Shown here in pieces: positions 41,336 to 51,518 of a DNA stretch of 64,000 nt (within the stretch, counting starts at the first letter, position 1; each line of letters starts with the position of its first letter). The notes under the pieces are model-generated. The model made no database searches. It was not told the origin of the DNA and worked only from the letters and a program-made list of their open reading frames with translations. Where the stretch lies: positions 2,990,501 to 3,054,500 of the forward strand of contig NC_066267.1 in the NCBI RefSeq assembly GCF_905404315.1, in the 5' to 3' direction. The stretch comes from Leptidea sinapis. Lineage: Eukaryota; Arthropoda; Insecta; Lepidoptera; Pieridae. Both the position numbers and the translations under genes were made by a program.

Positions 41336-42092
41336 AATCAAATCAAATCAAATCAAATCAAATCAAATCAAATCAAATCAAATCAAATCAAATCAAATCA
41401 AATCAAATCAAATCAAATCAAATCAAATCAAATCAAATCAAATCAAATCAAATCAAATCAAATCAAATCAAATCAAATCAAATCAAATCAAATCAAATCA
41501 AATCAAATCAAATCAAATCAAATCAAATCAAATCAAATCAAATCAAATCAAATCAAATCAAATCAAATCAGATCAGATCAGATCAGATCAGATCAGATCA
41601 GATCAGATCAGATCAGATCAGATCAGATCAGATCAGATCAGATCAGATCAGATCAGATCAGATCAGACCAGACCAGACCAGACCAGATCAGACCAGACCA
41701 GACCAGACCAGACCAGACCAGACCAGACCAGACCAGACCAGACCAGACCAGACCAGACCAGACCAGACCAGACCAGACCAGACCAGACCAGATCAGATCA
41801 GATCAGATCAGATCAAATCAAATCAAATCAAATCAAATCAAACCAAACCAAATCAAACCAAATCAAACCAAACCAAACCAAATCAAATCAAATCAAATCA
41901 AACCAAACCAAACCAAACCAAACCAAACCAAACCAAACCAAACATAACCAAACCAAATCAAATCAAATCAAATCAAATCAAATCAAATCAAATCAAATCA
42001 AATCAAATCAAATCAAATCAAATCAAATCAAATCAAATCAAATCAAATCAAATCAAATCAAATCCAATCCAATCAAAACTAATCAAATCAAA
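41336..42092. repeat. Pentanucleotide array in variant blocks
   Basis: About 750 bp of uninterrupted 5-bp units. Order: AATCA to about 41570, GATCA to about 41665, GACCA to about 41790 (with one GATCA near 41687), GATCA again to about 41814, AATCA, a mixed AACCA/AATCA zone about 41840-41960 with one irregular AACAT unit at 41941, AATCA to about 42060, then degenerate AATCC units. Adjacent blocks differ by single transitions (A to G at unit position 1, T to C at position 3), which is the pattern expected of slippage spreading of point variants. Confidence 0.95.
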
Positions 42093-42484
42093 TAAAAATG
42101 TTGTTATTGCAAGTCACATTATTACAAAATGTTGGTTAATATACATACAGTAGACAATATTATGCATTTACACAAAATAATATTAGGGTGTAAGCTTCAT
42201 GGATAATACGACTACTTCTATTCATTTCTATAATTGTTGTCACAATTATTATGGACAAAAACGAAGACCATAGAAGCACTGTTCAACAATTAATTTTATT
42301 TTTTAACTAAAAAAGGCTTCTCTAGTCACTCTTCCTCATAAATAAGGTCTTTTTATCTCCTCTATATTGCATAAATTGTATTTATATTAAAAAATTGCAA
42401 TAAAATAACTGTTTTTTATATTTTATATTGTTTATGGTTGCAGAGATATCGTGATGAGTCAATATACAGGTGGAAACCTCTTAT
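42093..42484. other. No gene seen
   Basis: Nothing assigned. The start (AATAAAAATGTTGTTATTGC) may be the sequence the array originally grew next to. Confidence 0.45.
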
Positions 42485-42544
42485 TGCCGAGAGAGAAGAA
42501 ACGGCGCAAGTAACTGTACTTGCGCCGTTTCTTCTCTCTCGGCA
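42485..42544. repeat. 60-bp palindrome with 4-nt loop
   Basis: Perfect 28-bp arms (42485-42512, 42517-42544; core GAGAGAAGAAACGGCGCAAG) around ACTG. The right arm continues into repeat F, so the left arm is the extra inverted copy. Although hairpin-shaped, nothing suggests a terminator. Confidence 0.9.
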
Positions 42545-42660
42545 TGCCATTTATTTCCAATAACCGTTGCATTTAGTGCTTTACTTGACGTCAAAATGTA
42601 TTCAAAAGGAATCAATTTAGAGAAAAAAGCCTGATTGTGCAGTGCAATTCATGAAGTAAA
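42517..42660 (+). repeat. Repeat F, copy 2
   Basis: TTGCGCCGTTTCTTCTCTC, GCCATTTATTTCC, GTCAAAATGTATTCAAAAGG, AATCAATTTAGAGAAAAAAG; matches 40645-40860 reversed. Confidence 0.6.
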
Positions 42661-43167
42661 TGCAAAATAATTAATGTTATAATTTCTCCCTGAAACAATG
42701 TTACATTTTCGTACCTGTATAAACATCGACCACAAAATATTTACAGAGCTCCTCATCAATTGACAGCTCTGAAAGGTAATTTAATATTAATCCACAAAGG
42801 CCCATCCAGCTACCTTATTCTCGGACGACCAAAGATTAAACTGTCAAAGTTTAGTAACAATATACGGACAAGTTGGCAACATTAAAGGGACCGTAGTGAC
42901 GTCATAAGATAGTCGCCAAGAAACCATTCTGGACTATAATTAACTCAAACTCGGAAACAATTACATTGAATAAGTGGAACAAGGACGGAAACTTCCGCCA
43001 AATTGGTGTTATAATATTGCAGTTCAGACACGGATGTGTTCTGGAAGTTTAAGTGGACTTTAACGCTTTTTTGATGGATCATTTGAGTTATAAAATCTAA
43101 TAACGAAAAGTTTGTTCGAGTAAAAAAATCATATTTAATATATTTATTAAATTTTAATATTTAATAC
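42661..43167. other. No gene seen
   Basis: Nothing assigned. Confidence 0.5.
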
Positions 43168-43263
43168 GCTTTAAATTTTGAACACGATTCATATATTGGT
43201 TGCAGCACCTTACAAACTATTTTTTTTATATATTAAAGCAATTGTAAAATATCTTATTGATTA
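43168..43263 (+). repeat. Repeat K copy 3, left part
   Basis: TTGAACACGATTCATATATT, GGTTGCAGCACCTTACAAAC, TTGTAAAATATCTTATTGAT; continues at 43582 after MITE I. Confidence 0.7.
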
Positions 43264-43578
43264 ACTGCCGTTCCCAATATACTATCTACAGATAAAGATA
43301 AATTACTACTACTGTCAGTGATTAGCTGTCAATAATCTGAAGCTGTCCCTAAACACCCGATAAGTCATTCTTATCGCCTTATATTGGGATGCGTGAATTG
43401 TAATTTCCATACAAACTACTATCTCTGGTAAGTTATACGTCCTCCAATTGACAGACAGCGTGTACGAATAAGGTGAGTTGCCGTCGATAAGTTTATTGGG
43501 ACAGAAAAGTCAACGATAATTACGATATTTATCTCATGTAGGCCACAACCGGAGATAGACTGAATATTGGGAACGGCC
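43264..43578. mobile_element. Harbinger-like MITE I, copy 2, inside repeat K
   Basis: Ends CTGCCGTTCCCAATATACTA and ATATTGGGAACGGCC with TTA on each side (43261-43263, 43579-43581). Longer than copy 1, with an extra AAATTACTACTACTGTCAGT segment also present in copy 3. Confidence 0.8.
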
Positions 43579-43581
43579 TTA

Positions 43582-43660
43582 TGAAGAGTGGCCGTTGAGT
43601 TTTTTGGATGTTCTTCTCACCGCTTTGAGCATTAATTTTGTAAATATGAGTTATCATGCG
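43582..43660 (+). repeat. Repeat K copy 3, right part
   Basis: GAAGAGTGGCCGTTGAGTTT, TTTGGATGTTCTTCTCACCG, TTTTGTAAATATGAG. Confidence 0.65.
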
Positions 43661-43833
43661 TATATATGCTATAACATGGTTCGTCATGTCCATTGAAGGG
43701 CATTGCTCACGGCGGCGTAGTATGCTGGGTCATATCCTACCCTCAAATATGTGTAGGGGTCTATGGCTGGTCCAGCGTCAACTCGTGAACGGGTGCTGCT
43801 TGTGGTACCAGGTCGACCTGTTATAGATAAAAA

Positions 43834-43951
43834 TATTGGTTGGATGCAATTACTAATTGTGACAGTAATCACGACTATCATGTTCACGAAGCATCCTTAC
43901 ACAAACAATTAATGCGAGCTCTAAAGGTTGATGCATCCAATATACGATAAT
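43834..43951. repeat. Small repeat L, copy 3
   Basis: ATTGGTTGGATGCAATTACT ... GGTTGATGCATCCAATATAC; the ends are inverted copies. The best-preserved copy. Confidence 0.7.
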
Positions 43952-44189
43952 GCGTAAATAATACATTAACGACAACAAAAAAGATGGTGTGACTTATCAT
44001 CGGTAAGGTTATTTTATTTATATAAGATTGATATGCAAAAAGCGTAAATAATTTAATAAAATGAATATTTTTCATTAAATATGGTATTAATTATTGACAA
44101 GTCCCAAGACCAGACCCGCTTGTCGGATTTGTCCTTAAATCTATCAGTCACACACACAGTCAGATATGAAAACAATAGAGTCGCTCTTT

Positions 44190-44345
44190 TTAACCGACTT
44201 CAAAAAAGGAGGAGGTTCTCAATTCGTCGGTATGTTTTCTGATGTTTGTTACCTCAGAACTTTCGACTGGATGAACTTATTTTGATAATTCTTTTTGTAT
44301 TTGAAAGCTGGTGCTTCCATGTTCCATGTTATGTATATAGATTTA
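44190..44345 (+). repeat. Repeat P, longer copy
   Basis: TTAACCGACTTCAAAAAAGG, AGGAGGTTCTCAATTCGTCG, TGTTTGTTACCTCAGAACTT, TCGACTGGATGAACTTATTT, TTTGAAAGCTGGTGCTTCC. Confidence 0.75.
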
Positions 44346-45394
44346 TTGATTAGATTTTATTGTATAAAAATACGCAATTATTTTATAGTTTTTACTGACT
44401 ATTATATCTATTGTTTTGGAATAGTGTTGTTTTGTCGATTTGAAGTCGATTGTTTTTTTGTTAAAAATTTTTTAAAGGCCTAGTGAACAATGATTAGAAA
44501 TATTGTATGTTATATAATGTGAACGGCTTACAAGAACGTGAACACTTCCATATCAGTGCTATTTATTCGTTATCACGGAAGTATCGTTACCTAGTGATAA
44601 TTGATACTTATTTACATCGCAAATATATAAAAGCTAATATTTTTCAACTTAAGTACTTGTACACGAGATAATGAAAGGGAATTGGCACCAGTTGGTAGCA
44701 AGAGAGAGATGTGAAGAAATTTACAAACCAAATAAGCATATTTATATTTCACCACTAAAGGATTTAACCACATTTAAAATTTGACAAATAAATGTTGATT
44801 TCCGCTTACACTACATATACCAAAAAGATATCTAAATCTAAATGACAAATTTTATTTAATTCAAGGAACTAAACGTTCAAATATCAGTTTAACTAAGTAT
44901 TTTATGTAAATAAAAATATTATATGTGAGTATTAGTTCCTCTCATTAAAGGTTACCTTAACTTATTAAATCCAAATCCCTTCAGAACGTAAAGAAGTAAC
45001 AATAAACAAACATACAAACGTTCCCCTTTTATAATATGAGTGTGATATTTGATTTAAAACGTACAAAACCTCCGACTAAAGAGATCTGACAGACAGACTG
45101 ACGAACGTTAAACTTTAAGCAACCCTCTTTTTCGTCTGGGTTTAATAAAATACATAACTGCTACTCCACTGATGTCACTGTCCAAATCGGGTTCTAAATT
45201 CAAAATACGCAGCTGAAACTGAAATAGTGTTTACATTGCTGCCTATAGACCAATAATATTTTGAACAACTGGAGTAAACGCAGAAATGTATAGACTAAGC
45301 AGTCGAAGGTTATTATGATGTCATTTGTGGCATGTGCCATATCTCGGCTTTGATTTTGTGTGAGGTACATTGTCTATATGTATAGAACGTCATT
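44346..45394. other. No gene seen
   Basis: Nothing assigned. ACAAACATACAAACGTTCCC and TTTTATAATATGAG near 45008-45040 resemble a Helitron 5' end. Confidence 0.4.
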
Positions 45395-45590
45395 AATTAT
45401 AGCAATTGTAAAATACTCTATTGATTCAAAAGAGTTTCTTGTATGTTCTTCTCACGAGCTCAACTTTATACGAACATATGGTAAATACAGTAATTCAAAA
45501 GAAATATTGTATTGAAGATTTAAAAGCGCTTGGTTTTTTTAAACTAGTTGTCTAGTTGAATAATGTTTACTTGACTTTGACTTTTTAGGC
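45395..45590 (+). repeat. Repeat K, copy 4, with 3' terminus
   Basis: AGCAATTGTAAAATACTCTA, TCTTGTATGTTCTTCTCACG, AGCTCAACTTTATACGAACA, and the end TTTACTTGACTTTGACTTTT. Confidence 0.65.
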
Positions 45591-46054
45591 CCATCCGTTT
45601 AATACAAACTCAGTTAAAATAAATTGTACTTCAACACATGGGTGGTAAAATCCAAAGTATGCACGTATTAATTTTACCGTAATATTACGCTTATTTATGT
45701 TATCAACATCATAAATGATACACTTAATTTTCAGGCTGGTTACTACGGGCTACAATTAAAACTGGATAACAACTAAACATCCGGATATTACGTAGGACCG
45801 GACGCCCATTTGTTCAAAAATTCGGACAGAGTGCACATTTAAGAGATTAATTTGATGTGAATGGGCTAGTTTTTATAGATGCACATGCCGGGCAAACGAG
45901 TGTGGATTTTAACTAAATGTTAGAGCGGAGAGAATTCATTTTGTGAGTGTTAGTTACAATGAAATAGTATGTTGAACATTTGCTTTCCATTTACCATTTT
46001 ACTATCATTTTATATTTGAGTTATTATTTTTGGAAGTGAATTAATATCTCGTCT
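45591..46054. other. No gene seen
   Basis: CGGACGCCCATTTGTTCAAA at about 45799-45818 could be another family B tail; otherwise unassigned. Confidence 0.4.
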
Positions 46055-46195
46055 TTTTATGGGAATATGGAAAGTGCCGAGAGGGGCAATTTTTGGTTAT
46101 ATAATGGGGAACAATCGGAAAAAATCAAAAGACTCACGTGATGGAAAGTGGTAAAACATCCGCCCATGGACATTCGCAACACCAGGAGGCATAAA
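46055..46195 (-). repeat. B-like 3' end, reverse, diverged
   Basis: TTTTTATGGGAATATGG, CACGTGATGGAAAGTGGT and GGACATTCGCAACACCAGGA follow the order of a B-related 3' end on the minus strand. Confidence 0.45.
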
Positions 46196-46253
46196 GTATA
46201 CTAAATCTACTCAAAGGCTTTCATTGTATCGTAAGCTTTGAAGCATACTCTAA

Positions 46254-47776
46254 TTATATATCGCGGCTATTTATCCCAGTTTGCATAATATCATAGGTGC
46301 TTATCAGCATGGCTTTGTTCAAAGACGCTCTACTGTTACAAATATGTTAGTGTATACTACAGTGCTTTTTGAAAATATTGACAACAACACTCAAACTAAC
46401 AGTGTATACACTGACTTCCGAAAGGCTTTCGATAGAGTGGACCATAAACTGTTACTAGAAAAGCTTTCATTTTATGGCATTTGTGAAAATCTTTGGCATT
46501 GTTTTAAATCTTACATAACCAATCGCTTCCAAAGGGTTGTCATTAACGGATATGAGTCGGACACAGTTCTGATAAGCTCCGGAGTTCCACAAGGTTCAAT
46601 TCTTGGTCCCCTTCTTTTCATTTTATTTATAAATGACATCAGCGCATGTTTTCAATTTAGTAACTTTCTTCTGTATGCTGATGATCTTAAGATATATCAC
46701 TCCATTAGCAACTTAGATGATAGTCATCAACTACAAAAAGACTTGGACCGTTTGAGTGTTTACTGTGACCAAAATAAGTTGGATCTTAACTTAAACAAAT
46801 GTAACTACATATCCTTCACACGTAAAAAAAACATTATTAACTCTACTTACTCTCTTTGTGGAACTTCTCTTGTTAAGGTCGATAATGTCCATGATTTGGG
46901 ACTTAGTCTAGACAGTAAATTAATTCTTGATACACATATTGATAGGATAGGTAATAAAGCGAACAAAATGTATGGTTTTATTATGCGAACTATGCGTAAT
47001 TTTAAGAAACCCTCAACGTTGTTACTTTTATACAGAACGCTTGTACGATCACAACTTGAATATGCTGTTTCTATTTGGAACCCACTTTACAGTAAATACA
47101 TACAGTATCTTGAATCAATACAAAAAAGATTTTTACGCATTATGCATTACAGATGTACAAGAGCCAATATTTCGTATGATCAATTGCTTGAAAAATACAA
47201 TATTCTAGATTTAAAAGCCAGACGTGAACAACTTGAAGTAATGCTTCTATATGATATATGCCATAATAAATATGATTGCATTGATCTAACACGCAAGCTG
47301 TTTTACCGAGTTCCTGTACGTCATCTCTCTAGGGCTACACGCGCTCATCAACTTTTTGCCTTAAAAATATGTCGTACAAATGCTGGCATGCGCTCTCCAA
47401 TTCATAGGATGGTCTCATCTTATAACCAAAACTTCCTTGACATTGACATACTAGAAACAAGAGTGGGTACCTTTAAGAAACTGATATTTAACAAGTTGCA
47501 TAAAATAATTTCGTAATCTTTGTGACTAATATTGTTATATAATGTGGATAAGTTTTAATATATATATTTGTATGATTCTATGTATGTGTATATGTATGTA
47601 TTTTAAAACCTTTGGGATAAGGTGAGTTTAGTGAATTTGTTTCTCCAACACAAATAAGTAATCTGTGGATAACGTAGTTGATTATACATGTATTTATATT
47701 GTAAGAATTGTAATTATTAAGTAAGATGTCATGTATAGTTGTTTGTTGTTCCCAATAAATAAAATAAAATAAAATA
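46254..47776 (+). mobile_element. Non-LTR retrotransposon D, 5'-truncated but intact frame
   Basis: Open from about 46254, where the 5' truncation falls inside the RT (the residues before the first displayed block read IYPSL), to the stop at 47516, followed by a ~260-bp 3' non-coding region and a tail of AATAAAAT-type units at 47754-47776. No clear target-site duplication found. It lies just after a B-like fragment. Confidence 0.85.
46281..47516 (+). CDS. Element D reverse transcriptase and C-terminal domain
   Basis: 411 codons without a stop. Reverse transcriptase motifs: AYQHGFVQRRSTVTNMLVY at residues 7-25, YTDFRKAFDRVDHKLL with catalytic Asp 45, SSGVPQGSILGPLLFILFIN 99-118, and LYADDLKIYH 131-140 (Asp 134-135). 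All catalytic residues are present. The thumb and C-terminal part follow with KLDLNLNKCNYISF, LVRSQLEYAVSIWNPLYSKY, IQKRFLRIMHYR and SRATRAHQLFALKICRTNAG, ending TRVGTFKKLIFNKLHKIIS. Jockey/CR1-like, clade not fixed. It starts on a non-ATG codon because the 5' part (endonuclease, first RT block) was lost at insertion. The intact frame points to a recent copy; it cannot encode a complete enzyme. Confidence 0.85.
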   Translation: MHNIIGAYQHGFVQRRSTVTNMLVYTTVLFENIDNNTQTNSVYTDFRKAFDRVDHKLLLEKLSFYGICENLWHCFKSYITNRFQRVVINGYESDTVLISSGVPQGSILGPLLFILFINDISACFQFSNFLLYADDLKIYHSISNLDDSHQLQKDLDRLSVYCDQNKLDLNLNKCNYISFTRKKNIINSTYSLCGTSLVKVDNVHDLGLSLDSKLILDTHIDRIGNKANKMYGFIMRTMRNFKKPSTLLLLYRTLVRSQLEYAVSIWNPLYSKYIQYLESIQKRFLRIMHYRCTRANISYDQLLEKYNILDLKARREQLEVMLLYDICHNKYDCIDLTRKLFYRVPVRHLSRATRAHQLFALKICRTNAGMRSPIHRMVSSYNQNFLDIDILETRVGTFKKLIFNKLHKIIS

Positions 47777-47794
47777 ATGTAATATAATGTTTTT

Positions 47795-47832
47795 TACAAT
47801 GCAGTGCCACTAGGATTCTTGAAAAACCAAAT
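47795..47832 (-). repeat. Family A fragment
   Basis: ACAATGCAGTGCCAC and AGGATTCTTGAAAAACC only. Confidence 0.5.
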
Positions 47833-47875
47833 AACTTGAAATACTTAATGTATATAATATCATACCTTTACAAAC

Positions 47876-48145
47876 TTTAAAGTCAAAGTCAAATAAACTT
47901 TATTTAATTAGGCTTCAACTTAGCGCTTTTGAATCGTCACTACTAATATAATTTTTTTAAATTACTGAAATTACCATATATTCGTAAACAGTTGAGCTCG
48001 TAAGGAGACCACAATATAAATACCAAGACCACTTTTTTCAATCAAGTAGAGCATTTTACAATAGCTGTAATATAACATAACAAATTAGTTTGTAAGGTGC
48101 TGTATTTGGATACATATATTGGTATATGAATCGTGTTTAAAGAAT
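47876..48145 (-). repeat. Repeat K, copy 5, with 3' terminus
   Basis: AAAGTCAAAGTCAAATAAAC, CTTAGCGCTTTTGAATCGTC, AGTTGAGCTCGTAAGGAGA, GTTTGTAAGGTGCTG, ATGAATCGTGTTTAAAG. The best evidence that K is a retroelement 3' end. Confidence 0.7.
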
Positions 48146-48312
48146 ATGAATTATTTCATACAAAAAGGAACAAAAATACAACTTGTTGGTTTGGCCCAAA
48201 TTTGTGCCACTGACAATATATTGAACGAGAAGAGTTGATAAATTGATCGCAGAATACCTTTATTTATCTTTATTGAATAAAAATTATATATCTACTCTAC
48301 TGAATTTTTTTA

Positions 48313-48372
48313 ATGAAAATAAGGGACGAGACGAGAAGGACGTCGAGTTGATGGTAATTGATGCGCCCTCGC
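48313..48372 (-). repeat. Family A 3' fragment
   Basis: GGGACGAGACGAGAAGGACG, GATGGTAATTGATGCGCCC. Confidence 0.65.
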
Positions 48373-48377
48373 ATAAC

Positions 48378-48520
48378 AACAACAGGATCGTTGCCAGCCT
48401 TTAAGTAGGTTTTTTTTTAATGTACCCATGTCGTATCGTCCCGGAAAAACCGCACAAGGAAGCTCATTCCACAGCTTTGTAGTACGTAGAAGAAATTTCC
48501 TTGAAAAGCGCACAGTGGAG
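48378..48520 (-). pseudogene. Family B fragment
   Basis: Encodes on the minus strand FSRKFLLRTTKLWNELPCAV and FPGRYDMGTLKK, the most conserved C-terminal stretch of element B; a short intact reading frame that joins a family A fragment. Confidence 0.75.
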
Positions 48521-48629
48521 CTAACAAATTCTTCGTTCTTCTTCTTAATTGTGAGTGTTATCAGATGCGTTAATTGTCTTCATTGTTTATTACTCGACTG
48601 TACTCATTGACCGTTAGAAGACAGAATAA

Positions 48630-49147
48630 CTGCCGTTTTCAATAACCTATCTATCCTTTGTTTAACTTACGGCCGTTCCCAATATACTATCAACAGATAG
48701 AGATTAACTACTACCTTCTACTGTCAGTAATTAGCTGAAAATAATCTAAAGCTGTCCCAATATACCCGATAAGTCATTCTTATCGCCTTATAGTGGAACG
48801 CGTAAATTCAACTTCTTTCGCTGGTAAGTAATACGTCGTCCCATTGACAGACAGCGTGTACGGATAAGGTGAGTTACCGTCGATAAGTGTATTGGGACAG
48901 AAAAGTCAACGATAGTTACAATTTTTATCTGAAGTAAGAGATAGACTGAATGTTGGGAGCGGCCGTTACTAGACATAGACAAATCTATCCGTTTACGCTT
49001 ACTTACATTTCATAACCTATTGACAGATAGAATTGGACCATAACTATATTGAACATAACTATGGATAGATAAGATCTTGACATTCAACGGTGACAGCAAT
49101 GTATCCGTAAGTTAAACTAAGGATAAATAGCCTATTGAAAACGGCCG
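48630..49147. mobile_element. MITE J containing a nested MITE I
   Basis: Outer ends CTGCCGTTTTCAATAACCTA and, reverse complemented, CGGCCGTTTTCAATAGGCTA continue inverted for about 40 bp (ATCCTTTGTTTAACTTA / ATCCTTAGTTTAACTTA) and are flanked by TAA (48627-48629, 49148-49150). The first ten bases are shared with MITE I, so J and I probably used related transposases. Confidence 0.8.
48670..48965. mobile_element. MITE I, copy 3, inserted in MITE J
   Basis: Ends CGGCCGTTCCCAATATACTA and ATGTTGGGAGCGGCCG with TTA duplicated at 48667-48669 and 48966-48968. The host TTA is the AACTTA of the J terminal repeat. Confidence 0.85.
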
Positions 49148-49150
49148 TAA

Positions 49151-49496
49151 GAGATCAATGATAGATCTGTGATTACCGTAGAAGAGAATAATATAAGAGA
49201 TACACTCAACAAATTCACCACTAAATCAGTTGAACATAAAGAGGTATCGATTTGATATCTCCTCTAATGACCGCTACAAATTGTAGCACAATACTGAATA
49301 TTGTAATAAAGATACAATGAAAGCGAGCGCCCAATCATTGTTACAATTGGGCATCATTAGTGCGCCAAATTTGATGCATTGTCAATGATTCATGAATATG
49401 ATGAATGAAGTAACCATGGCATTTTGTTTTCGTACGCGTAAGGTAACTATAGGAAACCCAATTACCGCAATATTCGAAAGATGTTAGATTTTTTAC
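49151..49496. other. No gene seen
   Basis: Nothing assigned. CGCCCAATCATTGTTACAAT and TTGGGCATCATTAGTGCGCC near 49330 are a small inverted pair (GCCCAAT / ATTGGGC). Confidence 0.45.
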
Positions 49497-49782
49497 GACA
49501 ATAAGTGACGAGAGGAGCAGGACGTTCAGCTGATAGTAATTGATGCACTCTGCCCATTACAATACACCGTACCGCTTAGGATTATTGAAAAACCCAAAAA
49601 TTCTGAACGGTAACACAATTGCGCTCGTCACCTTCAGACCTATCTTGTCTCATTTGCCCAGTAATTTCACTAGTTACGGCGCCTTTCTGACCGAAACACA
49701 ATAATGCTTACACATTACTGCTTCATCGCAAAAATAGGATCATGCTGAGGATGCATCCTGTACAAAGGAGCCTCCCACACTG
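49497..49782 (-). repeat. Family A, near full-length
   Basis: GACGAGAGGAGCAGGACG, GTTCAGCTGATAGTAATTGA, GGCGCCTTTCTGACCG, ACAAAGGAGCCTCCCAC. Confidence 0.8.
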
Positions 49783-50163
49783 AAAAGATAATAATTAATT
49801 TTCTATGGCCGCATTGCAAATTTAAAAAAATATTTCACGAGTTAGTATATTCATCTCTTGTATAATGTTACGGAATCCTTCTTGAGCGAGTCTGGAGTGC
49901 TGCTTTGGATGTCTTTTACCTTAAAATTTAAATGTTTCAATGCTTTATGTGTCTTTCTCATCAGAACAGTTAAAAGACATATGTTTTACCTGTGTGTTAC
50001 GAGTGCCTAACCATTCGTCCCTCGCGGGTCTCCTGCCATTGTTGGCTTATTTTCGATGTAACTCTATGGGAAATGTTCCAACCTGAATAGCTTTTGATCC
50101 TGATCACCTAGTACACAAAATGTCATCATTACTCATCAAGACCTCAACAATTTAGTCAATTAA
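49783..50163. other. No gene seen
   Basis: Nothing assigned. Confidence 0.45.
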
Positions 50164-50453
50164 CAACAAAAGTCACCGACATAGCCGAAATGATTGCGAA
50201 ACTGAAGTGGCAGTGGGCAGGGCACATATTTCGACGGACAGATCGCGTGTGGGGCAGAAAAGTTCTCGAATGGCATCCGCCAACAGGAAGACGCTGTGTT
50301 GGTAGGGCCCCCACAAGATGGATCGACGATCTGGTCAAGATCGCCGGAATACGTTGGATAAGGGCAGCGTAGGACCAATCGTCGTGGAAATCTTTGGGAG
50401 AGGCCTCTGTCCAGCAGTGGACGTCTTCGGGCTGATGATGATGATGATGATGA
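50164..50453 (+). pseudogene. RTE-type element C, 3' end copy 3
   Basis: Reads KVTDIAEMIAKLKWQWAGHI, FRRTDRVWGRKVLEWHPPTG, RRCVGRAPTRWIDDLVKIAG, IRWIRAA, then TAG where other copies have CAG (Gln), then DQSSWKSLGEASVQQWTSSG and a (TGA)n tail to 50453. A single stop in an otherwise open C-terminal region. Confidence 0.85.
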
Positions 50454-51016
50454 AACATTTATTGAAATCAATTTAAGTTTTGAAACAGAAGGAATTTTAT
50501 GAAATAGAAAACCAAAAATAATATTGTGGTTTATTAACTTTTTTAATGAAAAAATTAAAATTTATTCATCCGTATAGATAAAATTCATCCAAGTAATATT
50601 AAAACCAAATAAAAAATATACGTGTTTGAAGAATTTCATTTTACCCTACCATAAAAAATTTGGAATTGTAATATAATATTATTTAATAAAATAACTTAAT
50701 CAATACGTTAATACTATGAAATTTATTTTTCATCTGGAGAACGATCCTCGTAAAGTAAATACTGTCCGTTCCAAATGGAAAGTTATTTGCGGTCGTTTTG
50801 TCGCTTAGAGATATTTTCCTCTTTTTAAAGTTCACTGAATTCTAAAACAACTTGTTTTTTTTTTTTAATTAATTTTGTGTAGTGTCTCCACCTTGTACTC
50901 TTTACAGCCTTAGCATTAGTTATTAATGTTAGTAGCAGTAGAACTATTTTAGCAAGAAAACGCCGGTTAGACTCGTAGTTGTCGCTTGTAAAAAAGCGAC
51001 TTTAAATTAAATTTAC
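50454..51016. other. No gene seen
   Basis: Nothing assigned. Confidence 0.5.
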
Positions 51017-51326
51017 AAGGCACAGGTCCGGCAACATATTATGGAGTATTGCTGTCATCTCTGGTCTGGTGCACCCCAACGCAGAGCGGCTCGAATTGTC
51101 GGGGACCCAGTCCTCTGTGAACGGCTGGTTCACTTGACGTTGCGTAGAGACGTCGCTTCATTTTGTGTCTTTAACCGCATATATCACGGGGAGTGTTCCG
51201 AAGAGATGTTTCACCATATTATCCCCACCATCTGGATGTGTAGCGGTCCGCCACAGTGCGGTTTTCAAGGAGCTTTCGTCGACGTACTACAAAGCTGTGA
51301 AATGAGCTTCCTTGTGCGGTGTTTCC
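51017..51326 (+). pseudogene. Family B C-terminal fragment
   Basis: MEYCCHLWSGAPQRRAARIV joins across a deletion that removed QYQLDPFDRV. It continues GDPVLCERLVHLTLRRDVAS and RIYHGECSEEMFHHI, then shifts frame and stops after a degenerate VRCF. No 3' tail. Confidence 0.8.
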
Positions 51327-51518
51327 CTCCTTTTCATCACATCACAACATTATGATACACAGCTTCGGATCTTGTTAGCTTTCTTCAATCTTGTTGTATC
51401 GTTTCAAAATCTATACTAAACACTGTTTTTTTTTACTTCGCGAATCACTAGATTATCAGCGAATTGACATATTTATTCACAATGCTAAACGGATATCTTG
51501 CACAAATTTATAAGATAA

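Noticed and set aside
41336..42092. CRISPR-like array
   Set aside because: Units are 5 bp with no spacers; it is a simple-sequence satellite in eukaryotic DNA.
42485..42544. Rho-independent terminator
   Set aside because: No T-run after the hairpin, no upstream gene, and the context is an animal genome repeat.
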